Positions 8,274-19,107 of a DNA stretch of 64,000 bases are shown piece by piece. Every line of letters begins with the position of its first letter. Position 1 is the stretch's first letter. Under the pieces are notes generated by a model, which saw only the letters and a list, made by a program, of their open reading frames with translations, was not told the origin of the DNA and made no database searches. This DNA is from Asticcacaulis endophyticus. Its GTDB lineage: Bacteria; Pseudomonadota; Alphaproteobacteria; Caulobacterales; Caulobacteraceae. Position numbers and translations under genes: made by a program. The stretch spans positions 868,001 to 932,000 of the forward strand of contig NZ_BMZB01000001.1 in assembly GCF_014652575.1 (NCBI RefSeq), given 5' to 3'.

Positions 8274-9485
8274 TCAGGACACGTCCGCTTTGTCGCGCGC
8301 AGAGGATTTGGTTTCGGGCAGAAGCAACTTCTTAATATTGCGCGCCGCTTGGCGAATCCGGTGCTCGTTTTCGACCAGTCCGATGCGCACAAAGCCTTCG
8401 CCATATTCCCCAAAGCCGAGACCGGGAGCGACCGCGACGTGGGCTTCTTCGATCAAAAGCTTGGCGAATTCGATCGAGCCCAGATGCTTGAACTTATCAG
8501 GTATCTCTGCCCAGGCGAACATTGACGCGGGCGGCGGCGGAATATCCCATCCGGCACGCTTCATGGAATCGATCAGCACATCGCGGCGGGATTTATAGAT
8601 GTTGCGGATTTCCTCAACATTATCCTGCGGGCCGTTTAGGGCCGCGGCGGCTGCGACCTGCATCGGGGTGAAGCCGCCGTAGTCGAGATAGGACTTCACA
8701 CGAGCCAGTGCCGCACAGATTTCCGAATTGCCGACGACCATACCGACGCGCCAGCCGGCCATGGCATAGGTCTTGGACAGTGAATTGATCTCGACCGAGC
8801 GCTTGATGGCGCCCTCGACCTGAAGGATTGACGGCGGCGGGTTGTTGTCGAAATAGATTTCCGAATAGGCGATATCCGACAGCACAATCAGGTCGTGCTT
8901 TTCAGCGATGCGGATGATTTCCTTGTAGAAATCAAGACCAACCCACTGGGCCGTCGGGTTGGACGGATAGGAGACGATCAGCACCGACGGCGTCGGCACG
9001 GAATGTTTCACCGCGCGTTCAATACCGGACAGATATTGCTCCGGCGACAGGGCCGGAACGTGGCGGATGACGCCGCCCGCCATCAGGAAGCCAAAGGCGT
9101 GGATCGGATAGGCTGGATTGGGGCAGATGACCGTATCGCCGGGGGCCGTTATCGCCATCGCCAGGTTGGCAAAGCCTTCCTTGGAACCCAGCGTGGCGAC
9201 CACTTCGGTATCGGGATTGAGCTTTACCCCGTAGCGGCGGTCATAATAACCGGCCATGGCTTTGCGCAGGCCCTGCACACCTTTGGAGACCGAATAGCCG
9301 TGGGTCTTGGGTTTCCTGACCGTCTCGACCAGCTTATCGACAATGTGCGGGGCGGTGTCCATGTCAGGATTGCCCATGCCGAAATCAATCACATCGGTGC
9401 CCGCCGCCCGCAGACGCGCTTTCACCTTGTTGACTTCTTCGAAGACATAGGGGGGCAGGCGGCGAATACGGTAAAAGTCACGCAT
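8274..9485 (-). CDS. alaC: PLP-dependent aminotransferase, AlaC/LL-DAP aminotransferase-like
   Basis: A fold-type I aminotransferase of 403 residues. It shows the PLP lysine in SLSKTYAMAGWRVG (Lys238), Asp204 and Tyr207 (VLSDIAYSEI) for the pyridine ring, and SYPSNPTAQW. The opening MRDFYRIRRLPPYVFEEVN is typical of the AlaC (YfdZ) group, which makes alanine from pyruvate and glutamate and is related to LL-diaminopimelate aminotransferases. The open frame extends 20 codons further (9545), but family alignment favours the ATG at 9485. A role in alanine synthesis is inferred; the exact substrate is not proven by the sequence. Confidence 0.85.
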   Translation of the reverse strand: MRDFYRIRRLPPYVFEEVNKVKARLRAAGTDVIDFGMGNPDMDTAPHIVDKLVETVRKPKTHGYSVSKGVQGLRKAMAGYYDRRYGVKLNPDTEVVATLGSKEGFANLAMAITAPGDTVICPNPAYPIHAFGFLMAGGVIRHVPALSPEQYLSGIERAVKHSVPTPSVLIVSYPSNPTAQWVGLDFYKEIIRIAEKHDLIVLSDIAYSEIYFDNNPPPSILQVEGAIKRSVEINSLSKTYAMAGWRVGMVVGNSEICAALARVKSYLDYGGFTPMQVAAAAALNGPQDNVEEIRNIYKSRRDVLIDSMKRAGWDIPPPPASMFAWAEIPDKFKHLGSIEFAKLLIEEAHVAVAPGLGFGEYGEGFVRIGLVENEHRIRQAARNIKKLLLPETKSSARDKADVS

Positions 9486-9630
9486 GACAAAGCTATCCAG
9501 ACGGCTAATGCAGGGCTGATGTGGCCTGCACATATACCCGATCACGGCGAATTGTCATCCCGATATTGGGTGTTTTTTAGGAAATTTTATCACGAAACAA
9601 TAAGGTTTATTGCGGTGTGCGTTTTCCGAA

Positions 9631-11472
<1,842 letters not shown>

Positions 11473-11669
11473 ATGAGAGGTCTCCGCTGTGGTGATTTCA
11501 GCCTGTAACGCGAATTTGCGATGTTTGATTAGCACGGATAAATTATTTTTGCCATAAATCCCTGTGACAAAACATTTCCATGTCGATGGTTATTGGGTTG
11601 AATAATAACAATCTTTTATTTTATGCTTAAATTTATGTGCGACTAAATTTACATGACGCAATGAATAAT

Positions 11670-11717
11670 TTGCAAAATATTTGGATTTTGTTGCAATCAT
11701 TTGGGGTGCGCTATAAA
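11670..11717 (+). promoter_or_regulatory. Candidate promoter and operator of the HTH-glmM gene
   Basis: A possible -35 TTGTTG (11688-11693) and -10 TATAAA (11712-11717) are separated by 18 bases, about 30 bases before the start codon. Overlapping the -35 is an imperfect inverted repeat: TTGCAAAAT (11670-11678) against ATTTTGTTGCAA (11685-11696). It includes two copies of the self-complementary TTGCAA. The region is strikingly AT-rich compared with its flanks. It lies between glmS and HTH-glmM, so a protein bound here could affect both. Confidence 0.4.
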
Positions 11718-11747
11718 TTGCGTGCACAAACGCTGTGGAGCCTTTAG

Positions 11748-13370
11748 ATGAGCGAACCTAAATGGGAAAGATTGCTAAGTGCTTTAGGCGCGTCCGGCAT
11801 TTCTATCAAGGATGTCGCTGATGCCGCCGGGGTGGCGCAATCGAGCATCTTTCGCGCCCTGAACGGGCAGACCAAGTCCCCGCGTCCTGAAACGGTCGAT
11901 AAGATGGAAGCGGCGTTTGTGACTCTGGCGACCCGGAAAATCAATGACTATCGCTCCGCCCTCACGCTCTACGGCTTTAACCCGATCAAATCCAAAAACG
12001 AAGAATTGGCCTCGCATATGACCAGCCTCAACAAGACCCGCAAATATTTCGGCACCGATGGTATCCGTGGCCGCGCCAATACCTTCCCCATGACCGCCGA
12101 AGTCGCTTACCGGGTCGGTATGGCGGCGGGCAAGATGTTCATGTCGTCGGACGATCGCCGCCATCTGGTGGTCATCGGCAAAGACACGCGCCTGTCGGGC
12201 TATATGATTGAGCCGGCGCTGGTGGCGGGCTTTACCTCGGTCGGCATGGATGTGCGCCTGTTCGGGCCGCTGCCGACGCCGGGGGTGGCCATGATGACGC
12301 GCTCGATGCGCGCCGATCTGGGGGTGATGATTTCGGCCTCCCACAATGCCTTTGCCGATAATGGTATCAAGCTGTTCGGGCCGGATGGCTATAAGCTGTC
12401 CGATGAAGTCGAACTGGCCATCGAAGCGCGTATGGACGGTAATATCCTTGATGGTGTGGCCGAGCCTCATCAGCTTGGGCGGGTGGTGCGCGTCGATGAC
12501 GCTCAATCGCGTTATGTCGAAATCACCAAGGCGTCGTTTCCGCGTCATTTGCGCCTGAAAGGGATGCGCATCGTCATAGATTGTGCCAACGGTGCGGCCT
12601 ATAAGGTGGCTCCGCTCGCGCTCTATGAACTGGGTGCCGAAGTGTTCCCGATCGGGGTGTCGCCCGATGGTCTGAATATCAACAATAAGTGCGGCTCGAC
12701 CTATCCGCAGACCATGGCCGAGGCCGTCAAGACCTACCGCGCCGATATCGGGATCGCGCTCGATGGCGATGCTGACCGGCTGGTGATCTGCGACGAAAAG
12801 GGTCAGGTCATCGACGGCGATCAGATCATGGCTATCATCGCCGCCGCCTGGGCCAAAAAGGGTCTGCTGCGCGGTGGCGGGCTGGTGGCGACGGTGATGT
12901 CCAACCTCGGCCTGGAGCGCCTGATGCAGTCAAATGGTCAAAGCTTAGAGCGCACCAAGGTCGGTGACCGCTATGTCATGGAACGGATGCGCGAAGGTGG
13001 CTTTAATCTGGGCGGCGAACAATCCGGCCACATTATCATGAGCGACTATGCCACGACCGGCGACGGCCTGATGGCGGCTTTGCAGGTGCTGGCGGTGCTG
13101 GTCGAATCGGATAAGCCGATGAGTGAGCTAGGCAAGCAGTTCGATACCGTACCGCAGTTATTAAAGAACGTCCGTTTTTCCGGCGACAACCCGATGGAAA
13201 AGGATGTCGTCAAAAAAGCCATTGCCGCCGGTGAAGCCGCCCTCAAGGGTGCCGGCCGGGTGCTGGTACGCCCCTCGGGCACCGAGCCGCTGATCCGTGT
13301 CATGGCCGAAGGGGATGATGAAAAGCTGGTCAAATCGGTGGTCGAAGATATCATCGCAACGATGGTTTAG
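11748..13370 (+). CDS. glmM: Phosphoglucosamine mutase with an N-terminal helix-turn-helix domain
   Basis: One uninterrupted 540-codon frame. Residues 1-60 form a helix-turn-helix domain ([20 protein letters not shown], then [19 protein letters not shown]) of XRE/LacI-like pattern. A linker of about 30 residues follows. From residue 91 there is a complete GlmM ([18 protein letters not shown]). GlmM converts glucosamine-6-P to glucosamine-1-P. Seen: the phosphoserine loop ISASHN (Ser198; 108 in core numbering), metal loop DGDADR and phosphate loop [11 protein letters not shown]. The loop reads ISASHNA where ISASHNP is usual. The first ATG has a TGGAG ribosome site eight bases upstream; the core ATG at 12018 has only a weak GAAGAA, so a separate shorter GlmM is possible. 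Enzyme identity is certain; regulation is inference. Confidence 0.95.
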   Translation: MSEPKWERLLSALGASGISIKDVADAAGVAQSSIFRALNGQTKSPRPETVDKMEAAFVTLATRKINDYRSALTLYGFNPIKSKNEELASHMTSLNKTRKYFGTDGIRGRANTFPMTAEVAYRVGMAAGKMFMSSDDRRHLVVIGKDTRLSGYMIEPALVAGFTSVGMDVRLFGPLPTPGVAMMTRSMRADLGVMISASHNAFADNGIKLFGPDGYKLSDEVELAIEARMDGNILDGVAEPHQLGRVVRVDDAQSRYVEITKASFPRHLRLKGMRIVIDCANGAAYKVAPLALYELGAEVFPIGVSPDGLNINNKCGSTYPQTMAEAVKTYRADIGIALDGDADRLVICDEKGQVIDGDQIMAIIAAAWAKKGLLRGGGLVATVMSNLGLERLMQSNGQSLERTKVGDRYVMERMREGGFNLGGEQSGHIIMSDYATTGDGLMAALQVLAVLVESDKPMSELGKQFDTVPQLLKNVRFSGDNPMEKDVVKKAIAAGEAALKGAGRVLVRPSGTEPLIRVMAEGDDEKLVKSVVEDIIATMV

Positions 13371-13975
13371 TCCTCTCTGATCGTGCGTCGCCCGGCCTCG
13401 ATTTCCTTCTGTTTCTGCCAGTAGGCGGCCCCTTCATAGGGCTGAAACAGGGTGCGCGGCGCGCCTTTTTTGGTCATGACCGCGAAGATGTTTTGCGCCG
13501 GATCATAAAACAGCGTGTCGCCATTGTTGCGCATAATCGTCTGGGTGCCTTTTGGTGGATTGTGCACAAACCCATGCACAAAGGCGACATAGCCTTCATA
13601 GGTTTTAATGCCAAAAGTCGGGCCGTGTTTCTCGAAATGATAGGTGGCGTTTTCATAGGCCGAATATTTGCGGTTAACCGACCATAGCGGCCAGTCGGCA
13701 TAACGGGTCTTAGTGATTTCACCGGCGGGTTTGGGCACCTTAACCTTGAGCACTGGCCCATCAAAAGCGGGGGTGGTGCGTGGGGTGGTATCGGGCGGCG
13801 GCGTGGTCGGGGCGGCTTCTGGCTCAGCCCATACCGGTGGTTTGGCGGCGGGTGCTATCTGTTCAGACGGGGACGTACCCTGACCATCCGGTAATACTGC
13901 CGACGGTCCGGCATCGCAGGCCGCGATAAACAGTGCCAAAAAACCAATTAAGCGTAATGGTTTAAACCTGCCCAC
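13367..13975 (-). CDS. Lipoprotein with a BECR-type nuclease-like C-terminal domain
   Basis: The 202-residue protein has a lipoprotein signal (LFIAAC, lipidated Cys20), then a Pro/Ala/Thr-rich linker (residues 22-75). The globular C-terminal half has the pattern H-x3-H-G ([12 protein letters not shown], His113/His117), [29 protein letters not shown] and [12 protein letters not shown]. That arrangement resembles colicin D/CdiA-type RNase toxin domains of the BECR fold; this is my reading, not a search result. No immunity-like gene is adjacent. It overlaps the convergent glmM end by four bases. The lipoprotein call is firm; the domain call is moderate and it may be a non-toxic relative. Confidence 0.6.
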   Translation of the reverse strand: MGRFKPLRLIGFLALFIAACDAGPSAVLPDGQGTSPSEQIAPAAKPPVWAEPEAAPTTPPPDTTPRTTPAFDGPVLKVKVPKPAGEITKTRYADWPLWSVNRKYSAYENATYHFEKHGPTFGIKTYEGYVAFVHGFVHNPPKGTQTIMRNNGDTLFYDPAQNIFAVMTKKGAPRTLFQPYEGAAYWQKQKEIEAGRRTIRED

Positions 13976-14011
13976 CTTGCTTTTCCTCCCCCGTCAGGCC
14001 ATGTAGGCTAA

Positions 14012-14054
14012 GCGCATTCCAAAAAGTGTAAGCGGTTTTTGGAATCAGATGCGC
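14012..14054. repeat. Intergenic palindromic element, copy 1
   Basis: An element of pattern GCGCATTCC-(A/G)AAAAGTG...GGTTTT-GGAAT-CA-(G/A)ATGCGC, able to fold into one hairpin. Similar copies lie at 19028-19082 and, in diverged form, at 62007-62067. It sits between the lipoprotein gene (minus) and coaBC (plus). Related GCATTCCGAAAAGTG palindromes are widespread between genes in alphaproteobacteria. Confidence 0.7.
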
Positions 14055-14100
14055 GACAAAATATGGCACAGGCGTTGCCACCGGAAAAGGGAATTACGGC

Positions 14101-15306
14101 ATGGCCGCACCGGCTCAAAAGCGCGTTCTGCTGATCATTGGCGGCGGGATTGCGGCCTATAAAAGCTTGAGCCTGATCCGGTTGTTGCGGACAGCCGGTA
14201 TCGGTGCGCGCGTGGTGCTGACGGATGCCGCCAAAGAATTTGTCACGCCGCTCAGTGCCGGTGCGCTCAGCAACGATAAGGTTTACACCGACCTGTTCGA
14301 CCTTAATGACGAGGCCGAGATGGGCCATATCGCCCTGTCGCGTTCCGCCGATCTGGTCGTCGTGGCCCCCGCGACGGCCAATATGATGGCAAAGCTGGCG
14401 AATGGGCTGGCCGATGATCTGGCCTCAACGCTCCTTCTGGCCACCGATAAGCGCGTCATGATGGCGCCCGCCATGAATGTGCGCATGTGGCACCACGGCG
14501 CCACCCAGCGCAATGTTGCGACCCTCAACGGTGATGGCGTTCTCATGGTCGGCCCCGAAGAGGGCGACATGGCCTGCGGCGAATTTGGGCTTGGCCGGAT
14601 GGCCGAGCCGGAAACGATCTTCAAGGCCATAATGGCCGAGCTTAACCCCCGCACCGGCGCGCTCAACGGCAAGCATGTCCTGATGACGGCAGGGCCGACG
14701 TTTGAGCCGCTCGATCCGGTGCGCGGCATTACCAACCGCTCATCGGGCAAGCAGGGCTATGCTATTGCGGAGGCTCTGGCGGCCGAAGGCGCAAACGTCA
14801 CCCTCATTTCCGGACCGGTGTCCTTGCCCACGCCCGAGGGGGTGGAGCGCATTGATGTCCGCACGGCGTTAGAGATGTTTGATACCGTCCATGCCCATTT
14901 GCCCGCCGATGCCTTCATTGGCGTGGCGGCGGTCTCTGACTGGCGCGCGCAAACCGTGGCGGCGGATAAGCAGAAAAAATCCGCAAACAGCGATGAACTG
15001 ACTATAACCTTGATCAAAAACCCGGACATTCTGGCCTCGGTCGGCCTGCACACGACGATGCGCCCAACCCTGGTGCTGGGTTTTGCGGCAGAGACCCAAA
15101 ATCTGGAAGTTTATGGCAAGACCAAGCTGCGCACCAAAGGGGCGGACGCTATTTTTGCCAATGAAGTCGGCGACGATAAGGTCTTTGATCAGGACACCAC
15201 CAATATGATGCTGATCGACGCCCACGGCCCGACCAGCGTCAAGCGCCTGACCAAGGCCGAAGTGGCGCAGGACATCACCCAATATATTATCAGCCGTTTG
15301 AATTGA
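14101..15306 (+). CDS. coaBC: Bifunctional phosphopantothenoylcysteine decarboxylase / phosphopantothenate--cysteine ligase
   Basis: Coenzyme A synthesis, two consecutive steps. The CoaC half (residues 1-185) is a flavoprotein with [23 protein letters not shown] (the P-x-M-N motif) and [11 protein letters not shown] with the catalytic Cys. The CoaB half has [23 protein letters not shown], the CTP/dimer motif AAVSDWR and IKNPDIL. 401 residues, full length. The ribosome site AAAAGGGA lies upstream of the ATG. dut follows after seven bases, the usual coaBC-dut pair. In many relatives these genes sit next to ubiB-ubiE, which here are about 10 kb away. Confidence 0.97.
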   Translation: MAAPAQKRVLLIIGGGIAAYKSLSLIRLLRTAGIGARVVLTDAAKEFVTPLSAGALSNDKVYTDLFDLNDEAEMGHIALSRSADLVVVAPATANMMAKLANGLADDLASTLLLATDKRVMMAPAMNVRMWHHGATQRNVATLNGDGVLMVGPEEGDMACGEFGLGRMAEPETIFKAIMAELNPRTGALNGKHVLMTAGPTFEPLDPVRGITNRSSGKQGYAIAEALAAEGANVTLISGPVSLPTPEGVERIDVRTALEMFDTVHAHLPADAFIGVAAVSDWRAQTVAADKQKKSANSDELTITLIKNPDILASVGLHTTMRPTLVLGFAAETQNLEVYGKTKLRTKGADAIFANEVGDDKVFDQDTTNMMLIDAHGPTSVKRLTKAEVAQDITQYIISRLN

Positions 15307-15313
15307 GTACCTT

Positions 15314-15766
15314 ATGACAATCACTGCCCAGATCATTCAACTTCCCCATTCCGCCGGTTTGCCGCTGCCTGCCTATGAAACCGAAGGCTCGGCGGGGCTC
15401 GATCTACGCGCCGCCGTGCCGGAAGGCGATCCCATAACCCTGAAACCGATGCAGCGGGCGCTGATCCCGACCGGCCTTAAGATGTCGGTGCCTCTGGGCT
15501 ATGAGATTCAGGTGCGGCCGCGTTCAGGGCTGGCACTAAAATTCGGCATTACCTGCCTCAATTCGCCGGGGACGGTCGACAGTGATTACCGCGGCGAAGT
15601 CGGCGTCATTCTGGTCAATCTAGGCTCAGAAGATTTCGTCATCAACCGCGGTGACCGCATCGCCCAGATGATCGTCGCTCAGCACGCCCGCATAGACTGG
15701 AGCGTGGTGGAGGTGCTCGACGACACCGCACGCGGTATGGGCGGATTTGGCTCTACGGGTCGCTAA
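15314..15766 (+). CDS. dut: Deoxyuridine 5'-triphosphate nucleotidohydrolase (dUTPase)
   Basis: Hydrolyses dUTP to dUMP and pyrophosphate, keeping uracil out of DNA and supplying thymidylate synthesis. 150 residues with all five trimeric dUTPase motifs: [46 protein letters not shown] and the C-terminal [11 protein letters not shown] that closes over the active site. It starts seven bases after coaBC with no separate promoter visible, so it is probably cotranscribed. Confidence 0.98.
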   Translation: MTITAQIIQLPHSAGLPLPAYETEGSAGLDLRAAVPEGDPITLKPMQRALIPTGLKMSVPLGYEIQVRPRSGLALKFGITCLNSPGTVDSDYRGEVGVILVNLGSEDFVINRGDRIAQMIVAQHARIDWSVVEVLDDTARGMGGFGSTGR

Positions 15767-15884
15767 AATTTCCAGCTATCTGTGACACATTCAGCACGCC
15801 TAAAGCCTTTACGGCGGCACTGAAACGCGACACTCTGAAAACGGCGTTATCTTTGAGTCGCCGCTCAAACCCACAGGTGTGGCC

Positions 15885-16253
15885 ATGTCGCTGATGGTGG
15901 AATATCTCTGGCTGATTATGGACGGGGTGTGGGCCGCCCTTATGTCGCTCAATATTGTGCCTATGGTCGTGGTGGCGGGCCTTATCGGCCTTTTCCAGTC
16001 CAAACCCGCACATTTCGCCGTTAAAGCCCTGATTTGTCTGGGGTTGGCGATCCTGATTGATGCGCTGTGGCCATTGACCTTTGGGGGAGATATGGTCGTG
16101 CCGGCCATTACCCAGCTTGAGGTTCAGATCCAGATGATGATGCTCTGTGGGCTGGGCTATCTGATCCTGAAAGGCATGGTTCGAGTCAGGCGGGCCATTG
16201 CCCTGACCCCGTCTCAAAACACAGCTAAGCCCGAATCCACCAAAAGCGATTGA
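15885..16253 (+). CDS. Small membrane protein of unknown function
   Basis: About 122 residues with three hydrophobic segments (YLWLIMDGVWAALM; NIVPMVVVAGLIGLF; ALICLGLAILIDALW) and a fourth weaker one (MMLCGLGYLILKG), then a hydrophilic tail rich in Ser, Thr and Lys. The frame can also start at a GTG six bases upstream (15879). No family recognised. It lies 118 bases after dut and 33 bases before the radical SAM gene, so it could be in either transcript. Confidence 0.65.
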   Translation: MSLMVEYLWLIMDGVWAALMSLNIVPMVVVAGLIGLFQSKPAHFAVKALICLGLAILIDALWPLTFGGDMVVPAITQLEVQIQMMMLCGLGYLILKGMVRVRRAIALTPSQNTAKPESTKSD

Positions 16254-16286
16254 CGGTTTTGAATTAAGAACATATCATGAACAATT

Positions 16287-17519
16287 ATGAAAAAGTCGCT
16301 CAAACACCGTCTGGCCATATTATCGGATGCCGCCAAATATGACGCCTCCTGCGCCTCAAGCGGCACGACTAAGCGCGATTCGTCGCGCTCCGGGGGCTTA
16401 GGCTCGACCGAAGGGTCGGGCATCTGCCACGCCTATGCGCCGGACGGGCGCTGCATATCACTTCTGAAAATATTACTGACCAATTTCTGCATCTATGACT
16501 GCGCCTATTGCATCAATCGCTCTTCTTCCAATGTCGAACGGGCGCGCTTTTCGGTCGATGAGGTCATCTGGCTGACCCTGGAGTTTTACCGTCGCAACTA
16601 TATCGAGGGTCTGTTCCTGTCGTCAGGCATTATCCGCTCATCGGACTATACGATGGAGGAAATGGTGCGGGTGGCGCGCGATCTGCGCCTCAAGCACAAT
16701 TTTCAGGGCTATATTCACCTTAAAACCATCCCTGACGCCTCGGCGAAGCTGATCGAAGAGGCGGGCCTGTTTGCCGACCGGCTGTCGATCAATATCGAAC
16801 TGCCGACCGATGCCGGGGTTGAGGCCTTCGCCCCGCAAAAACATCCGGCCAATATCCGCCGCTCTATGGGCGAGTTGAAGCTCAAAATCGACGAAGCGCG
16901 GGAACCGACGCTGAAAACCAAGCGCCGCAAACGCTTTGTGCCGGCGGGACAATCGACCCAGATGATCATCGGCGCCGATGCCACCAATGACGCCACCATT
17001 CTGGGTACAAGCGCGCGGCTTTATGGTGGCTATCAACTCCGGCGGGTCTATTATTCAGCCTTCAGTCCCATCCCCGATTCCTCGCAACATCTGCCGCTAA
17101 TCAAGCCGCCACTGATGCGGGAGCATCGGCTTTATCAGGCCGACTGGCTTTATCGCTTTTATGGTTTTGATATCGCCGAAATCACCCACGGTCGGGCGGA
17201 CGGGATGCTTGATCTGGAGCTGGACCCGAAGCTGGCCTGGGCGCTGGCAAATCGTGATCGCTTCCCGGTCGATATCAACCGCGCCGACAAAGAAATGCTG
17301 CTGCGGGTGCCGGGATTTGGCGTCAAGACCGTAATGTCAATCCTGACGGCCCGCCGCCATAAGCGCCTGAAGATGGAGGATCTGGCGCGCCTCAAGGTCT
17401 CCCTGAAAAAGGTCAAAGCCTTCATTGTGGCCGATGGTCATACGCCCATGAACCTGCTGGATCGCAGTGACCTCAAGGCCATGTTTATGCCGCGTCCGGA
17501 GCAGTTGAGCCTGTTATGA
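16287..17519 (+). CDS. Putative DNA modification/repair radical SAM protein
   Basis: 410 residues with the radical SAM cluster C-x3-C-x2-C (NFCIYDCAYC: Cys68, Cys72, Cys75). Near the C-terminus is a helix-hairpin-helix segment (VDINRADKEMLLRVPGFGVK) of the kind that binds DNA. This matches the family always found next to a DUF4130 protein (TIGR03916/TIGR03915 pair), predicted to act in DNA repair or modification with an unknown reaction. The partner gene overlaps by four bases (ATGA), so the two are translationally coupled. Family call is confident; biochemical role is unproven. Confidence 0.9.
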   Translation: MKKSLKHRLAILSDAAKYDASCASSGTTKRDSSRSGGLGSTEGSGICHAYAPDGRCISLLKILLTNFCIYDCAYCINRSSSNVERARFSVDEVIWLTLEFYRRNYIEGLFLSSGIIRSSDYTMEEMVRVARDLRLKHNFQGYIHLKTIPDASAKLIEEAGLFADRLSINIELPTDAGVEAFAPQKHPANIRRSMGELKLKIDEAREPTLKTKRRKRFVPAGQSTQMIIGADATNDATILGTSARLYGGYQLRRVYYSAFSPIPDSSQHLPLIKPPLMREHRLYQADWLYRFYGFDIAEITHGRADGMLDLELDPKLAWALANRDRFPVDINRADKEMLLRVPGFGVKTVMSILTARRHKRLKMEDLARLKVSLKKVKAFIVADGHTPMNLLDRSDLKAMFMPRPEQLSLL

Positions 17520-18340
17520 GGATCGTAATCGACCGGCGCGGGGATTTTGAAGAATGGCGCGACCATGCCCGTCACCTGCTCAGTGCGGGCATCCGGCCGG
17601 ATGCGGTGGAATGGCTGGACAGGGCGGCGTTGGGCGACGATCTGTTCGGCGCGGATGAGGCGACCTTCGAGACTAAGGCCGCCTTGACGGTGCCGCGCGG
17701 CTTTGTCGAATGTGCGCAGGTGGTGGTGTGTCATGCCGATCTGGCGGCCTATGGCGTACTCTACAGGCTCTTGTGGCGGTTGCAAACTGAGCGCCATCTG
17801 TTGAGTATCACGACCGATCCTGATGTGGTCCGCGCCCATCAGATGGCTAAGTCGGTCGGGCGCGACAGCCATAAGATGAAGGCCTTTGTGCGCTTTAAGG
17901 AATTGCCCGCGGTTGAAGGCCGCACCCAGCGGCAGTTTCTGGCCTGGTTTGAGCCGGATCATTATATCGTCGGCCGCACCGCCGGTTTTTTTCAGCGGCG
18001 CTTTACCGATATGGATTGGGTGATCGCGACCCCGAAAGGATCAGCAAGCTGGGATGGCGACGCGCTGACGGTCTCTGCGCACCCTGCCTGTAATCCGGAA
18101 CTCGTCGATGATACCGACGATCTGTGGCGGACCTATTTTGCCAATATCTTCAATCCGGCGCGTCTAAAGGTGAAGATGATGCAGACCGAAATGCCGAAAA
18201 AATACTGGAAGAACCTGCCCGAAGCCGATCTGATCCCCGACCTCATCGCCGGTGCCGAAGAGCGGGTGCGGGCCATGGCGGCAAAGCCCGCGACCACGGC
18301 CCCGAAATTCCACTACAGCATCCATAAAATAAAAGGGTGA
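17516..18340 (+). CDS. DUF4130 protein, partner of the radical SAM protein
   Basis: 274 residues. The C-terminal half carries the DUF4130 pattern: RRFTDMDWVIATPKGSASWDG, DDLWRTYFANIFNPARLKVK and TEMPKKYWKNLPEADLIPDLI. In many bacteria this domain is fused to a uracil-DNA glycosylase-like (UdgX) domain; here it stands alone and no UDG gene lies in the window. It overlaps the radical SAM gene by four bases, indicating a joint role, presumably on damaged DNA. Its last bases overlap the grpE terminator on the opposite strand. Confidence 0.88.
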   Translation: MRIVIDRRGDFEEWRDHARHLLSAGIRPDAVEWLDRAALGDDLFGADEATFETKAALTVPRGFVECAQVVVCHADLAAYGVLYRLLWRLQTERHLLSITTDPDVVRAHQMAKSVGRDSHKMKAFVRFKELPAVEGRTQRQFLAWFEPDHYIVGRTAGFFQRRFTDMDWVIATPKGSASWDGDALTVSAHPACNPELVDDTDDLWRTYFANIFNPARLKVKMMQTEMPKKYWKNLPEADLIPDLIAGAEERVRAMAAKPATTAPKFHYSIHKIKG

Positions 18341-18358
18341 GCCGCAAAGCCCACCCTT
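18326..18358 (-). terminator. Terminator of grpE (and hairpin at the end of the DUF4130 gene)
   Basis: Arms AAGGGTG (18333-18339) and CACCCTT (18352-18358). Read on the minus strand the stem is followed by a T-rich run (complement of 18326-18334), about 20 bases beyond the grpE stop. The stem overlaps the stop codon region of the convergent gene. Confidence 0.65.
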
Positions 18359-18379
18359 AAATGCGAAATTTTTCAGCAC

Positions 18380-19003
18380 TTACGCTTTGGTATCAACCGC
18401 CGGGTCTTCGCTGGCGTCAGACTCATGGGCATAGGCGCTGGTGGCGGCAGCGGACGCGGCGGCGGAATTGGCGGAGGTCTTGGCGGCGGTGGCCACCATC
18501 GCCGGGCGAATGATGCGCCCAAACAGTTCGTAACCCGTCTGCATGACATTGACGACGGCGCCGCCGGTCACATCTTCGGCGGGGACTTCCATGACCGCCT
18601 GATGCAGGTTCGGGTCGAACTTGTCGCCCCTGAGCGGGTTGACCTTCTTGACGCCGTTTTTCTCAAACGCCTGCGACAGTTCCTTCTCGGTCATGTCGAT
18701 GCCAAGCACGAAGTTTTTGAACGCCGCATCTTCGATGTCCTTCGGCGCCGATTGCAGCGCGCGCGCCAGGATGTCAGCCACGCCCAAAAGATCGCGGGTG
18801 AAACGCTGAATGGCAAAGGCGCGGGCGTCATTCATTTCGCGCTCAGTGCGGCGCTTGACGTTTTCAACCTCAGCGGCATAGCGCAGGGCCTGTTCCTTTA
18901 GGGCCACGTTCTCGCTTTTGAGCGCCTCAAGTTCGGCCAGCAAGATTTCGGTGGCGTCCTGCTCCAGATCCGCGCCGCCCTCTTCCAAATTCTCGTCCGT
19001 CAT
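18380..19003 (-). CDS. grpE: Nucleotide exchange factor GrpE
   Basis: GrpE releases ADP from DnaK. The ATG at 19003 has the ribosome site AAGGAACAG, so the 15-codon upstream extension is discarded. The 207-residue protein has an acidic N-terminus, a long coiled coil (LLAELEALKSENVALKEQAL, then EVENVKRRTEREMNDARAF) and the C-terminal beta domain (NPLRGDKFDPNLHQAVMEVP, LFGRIIRPAMVAT). The tail is an unusual Ala/Ser-rich low-complexity stretch (TSANSAAASAAATSAYAHE). It lies downstream of hrcA on the same strand, as in related genomes. Confidence 0.96.
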   Translation of the reverse strand: MTDENLEEGGADLEQDATEILLAELEALKSENVALKEQALRYAAEVENVKRRTEREMNDARAFAIQRFTRDLLGVADILARALQSAPKDIEDAAFKNFVLGIDMTEKELSQAFEKNGVKKVNPLRGDKFDPNLHQAVMEVPAEDVTGGAVVNVMQTGYELFGRIIRPAMVATAAKTSANSAAASAAATSAYAHESDASEDPAVDTKA

Positions 19004-19027
19004 ATCTGTTCCTTGATAAATCACAGA

Positions 19028-19082
19028 GCGCATTCCGAAAAGTGCCAAAAATAGTCCTTGGGGTTTTCGGAATCAAATGCGC
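19028..19082. repeat. Intergenic palindromic element, copy 2
   Basis: GCGCATTCCGAAAAGTG at the left pairs with GTTTTCGGAAT-CAAATGCGC at the right, with a longer loop than copy 1 (14012-14054). It lies in the hrcA-grpE gap and is therefore probably transcribed. It could fold in the mRNA between the two genes. Confidence 0.7.
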
Positions 19083-19107
19083 GTTAAACAAATTAAACCA
19101 CCCGCTT

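Noticed and set aside
11473-11630. glmS ribozyme/riboswitch in the glmS leader
   Set aside because: No structure or conserved core visible, and the ribozyme is known mainly from Gram-positive bacteria.
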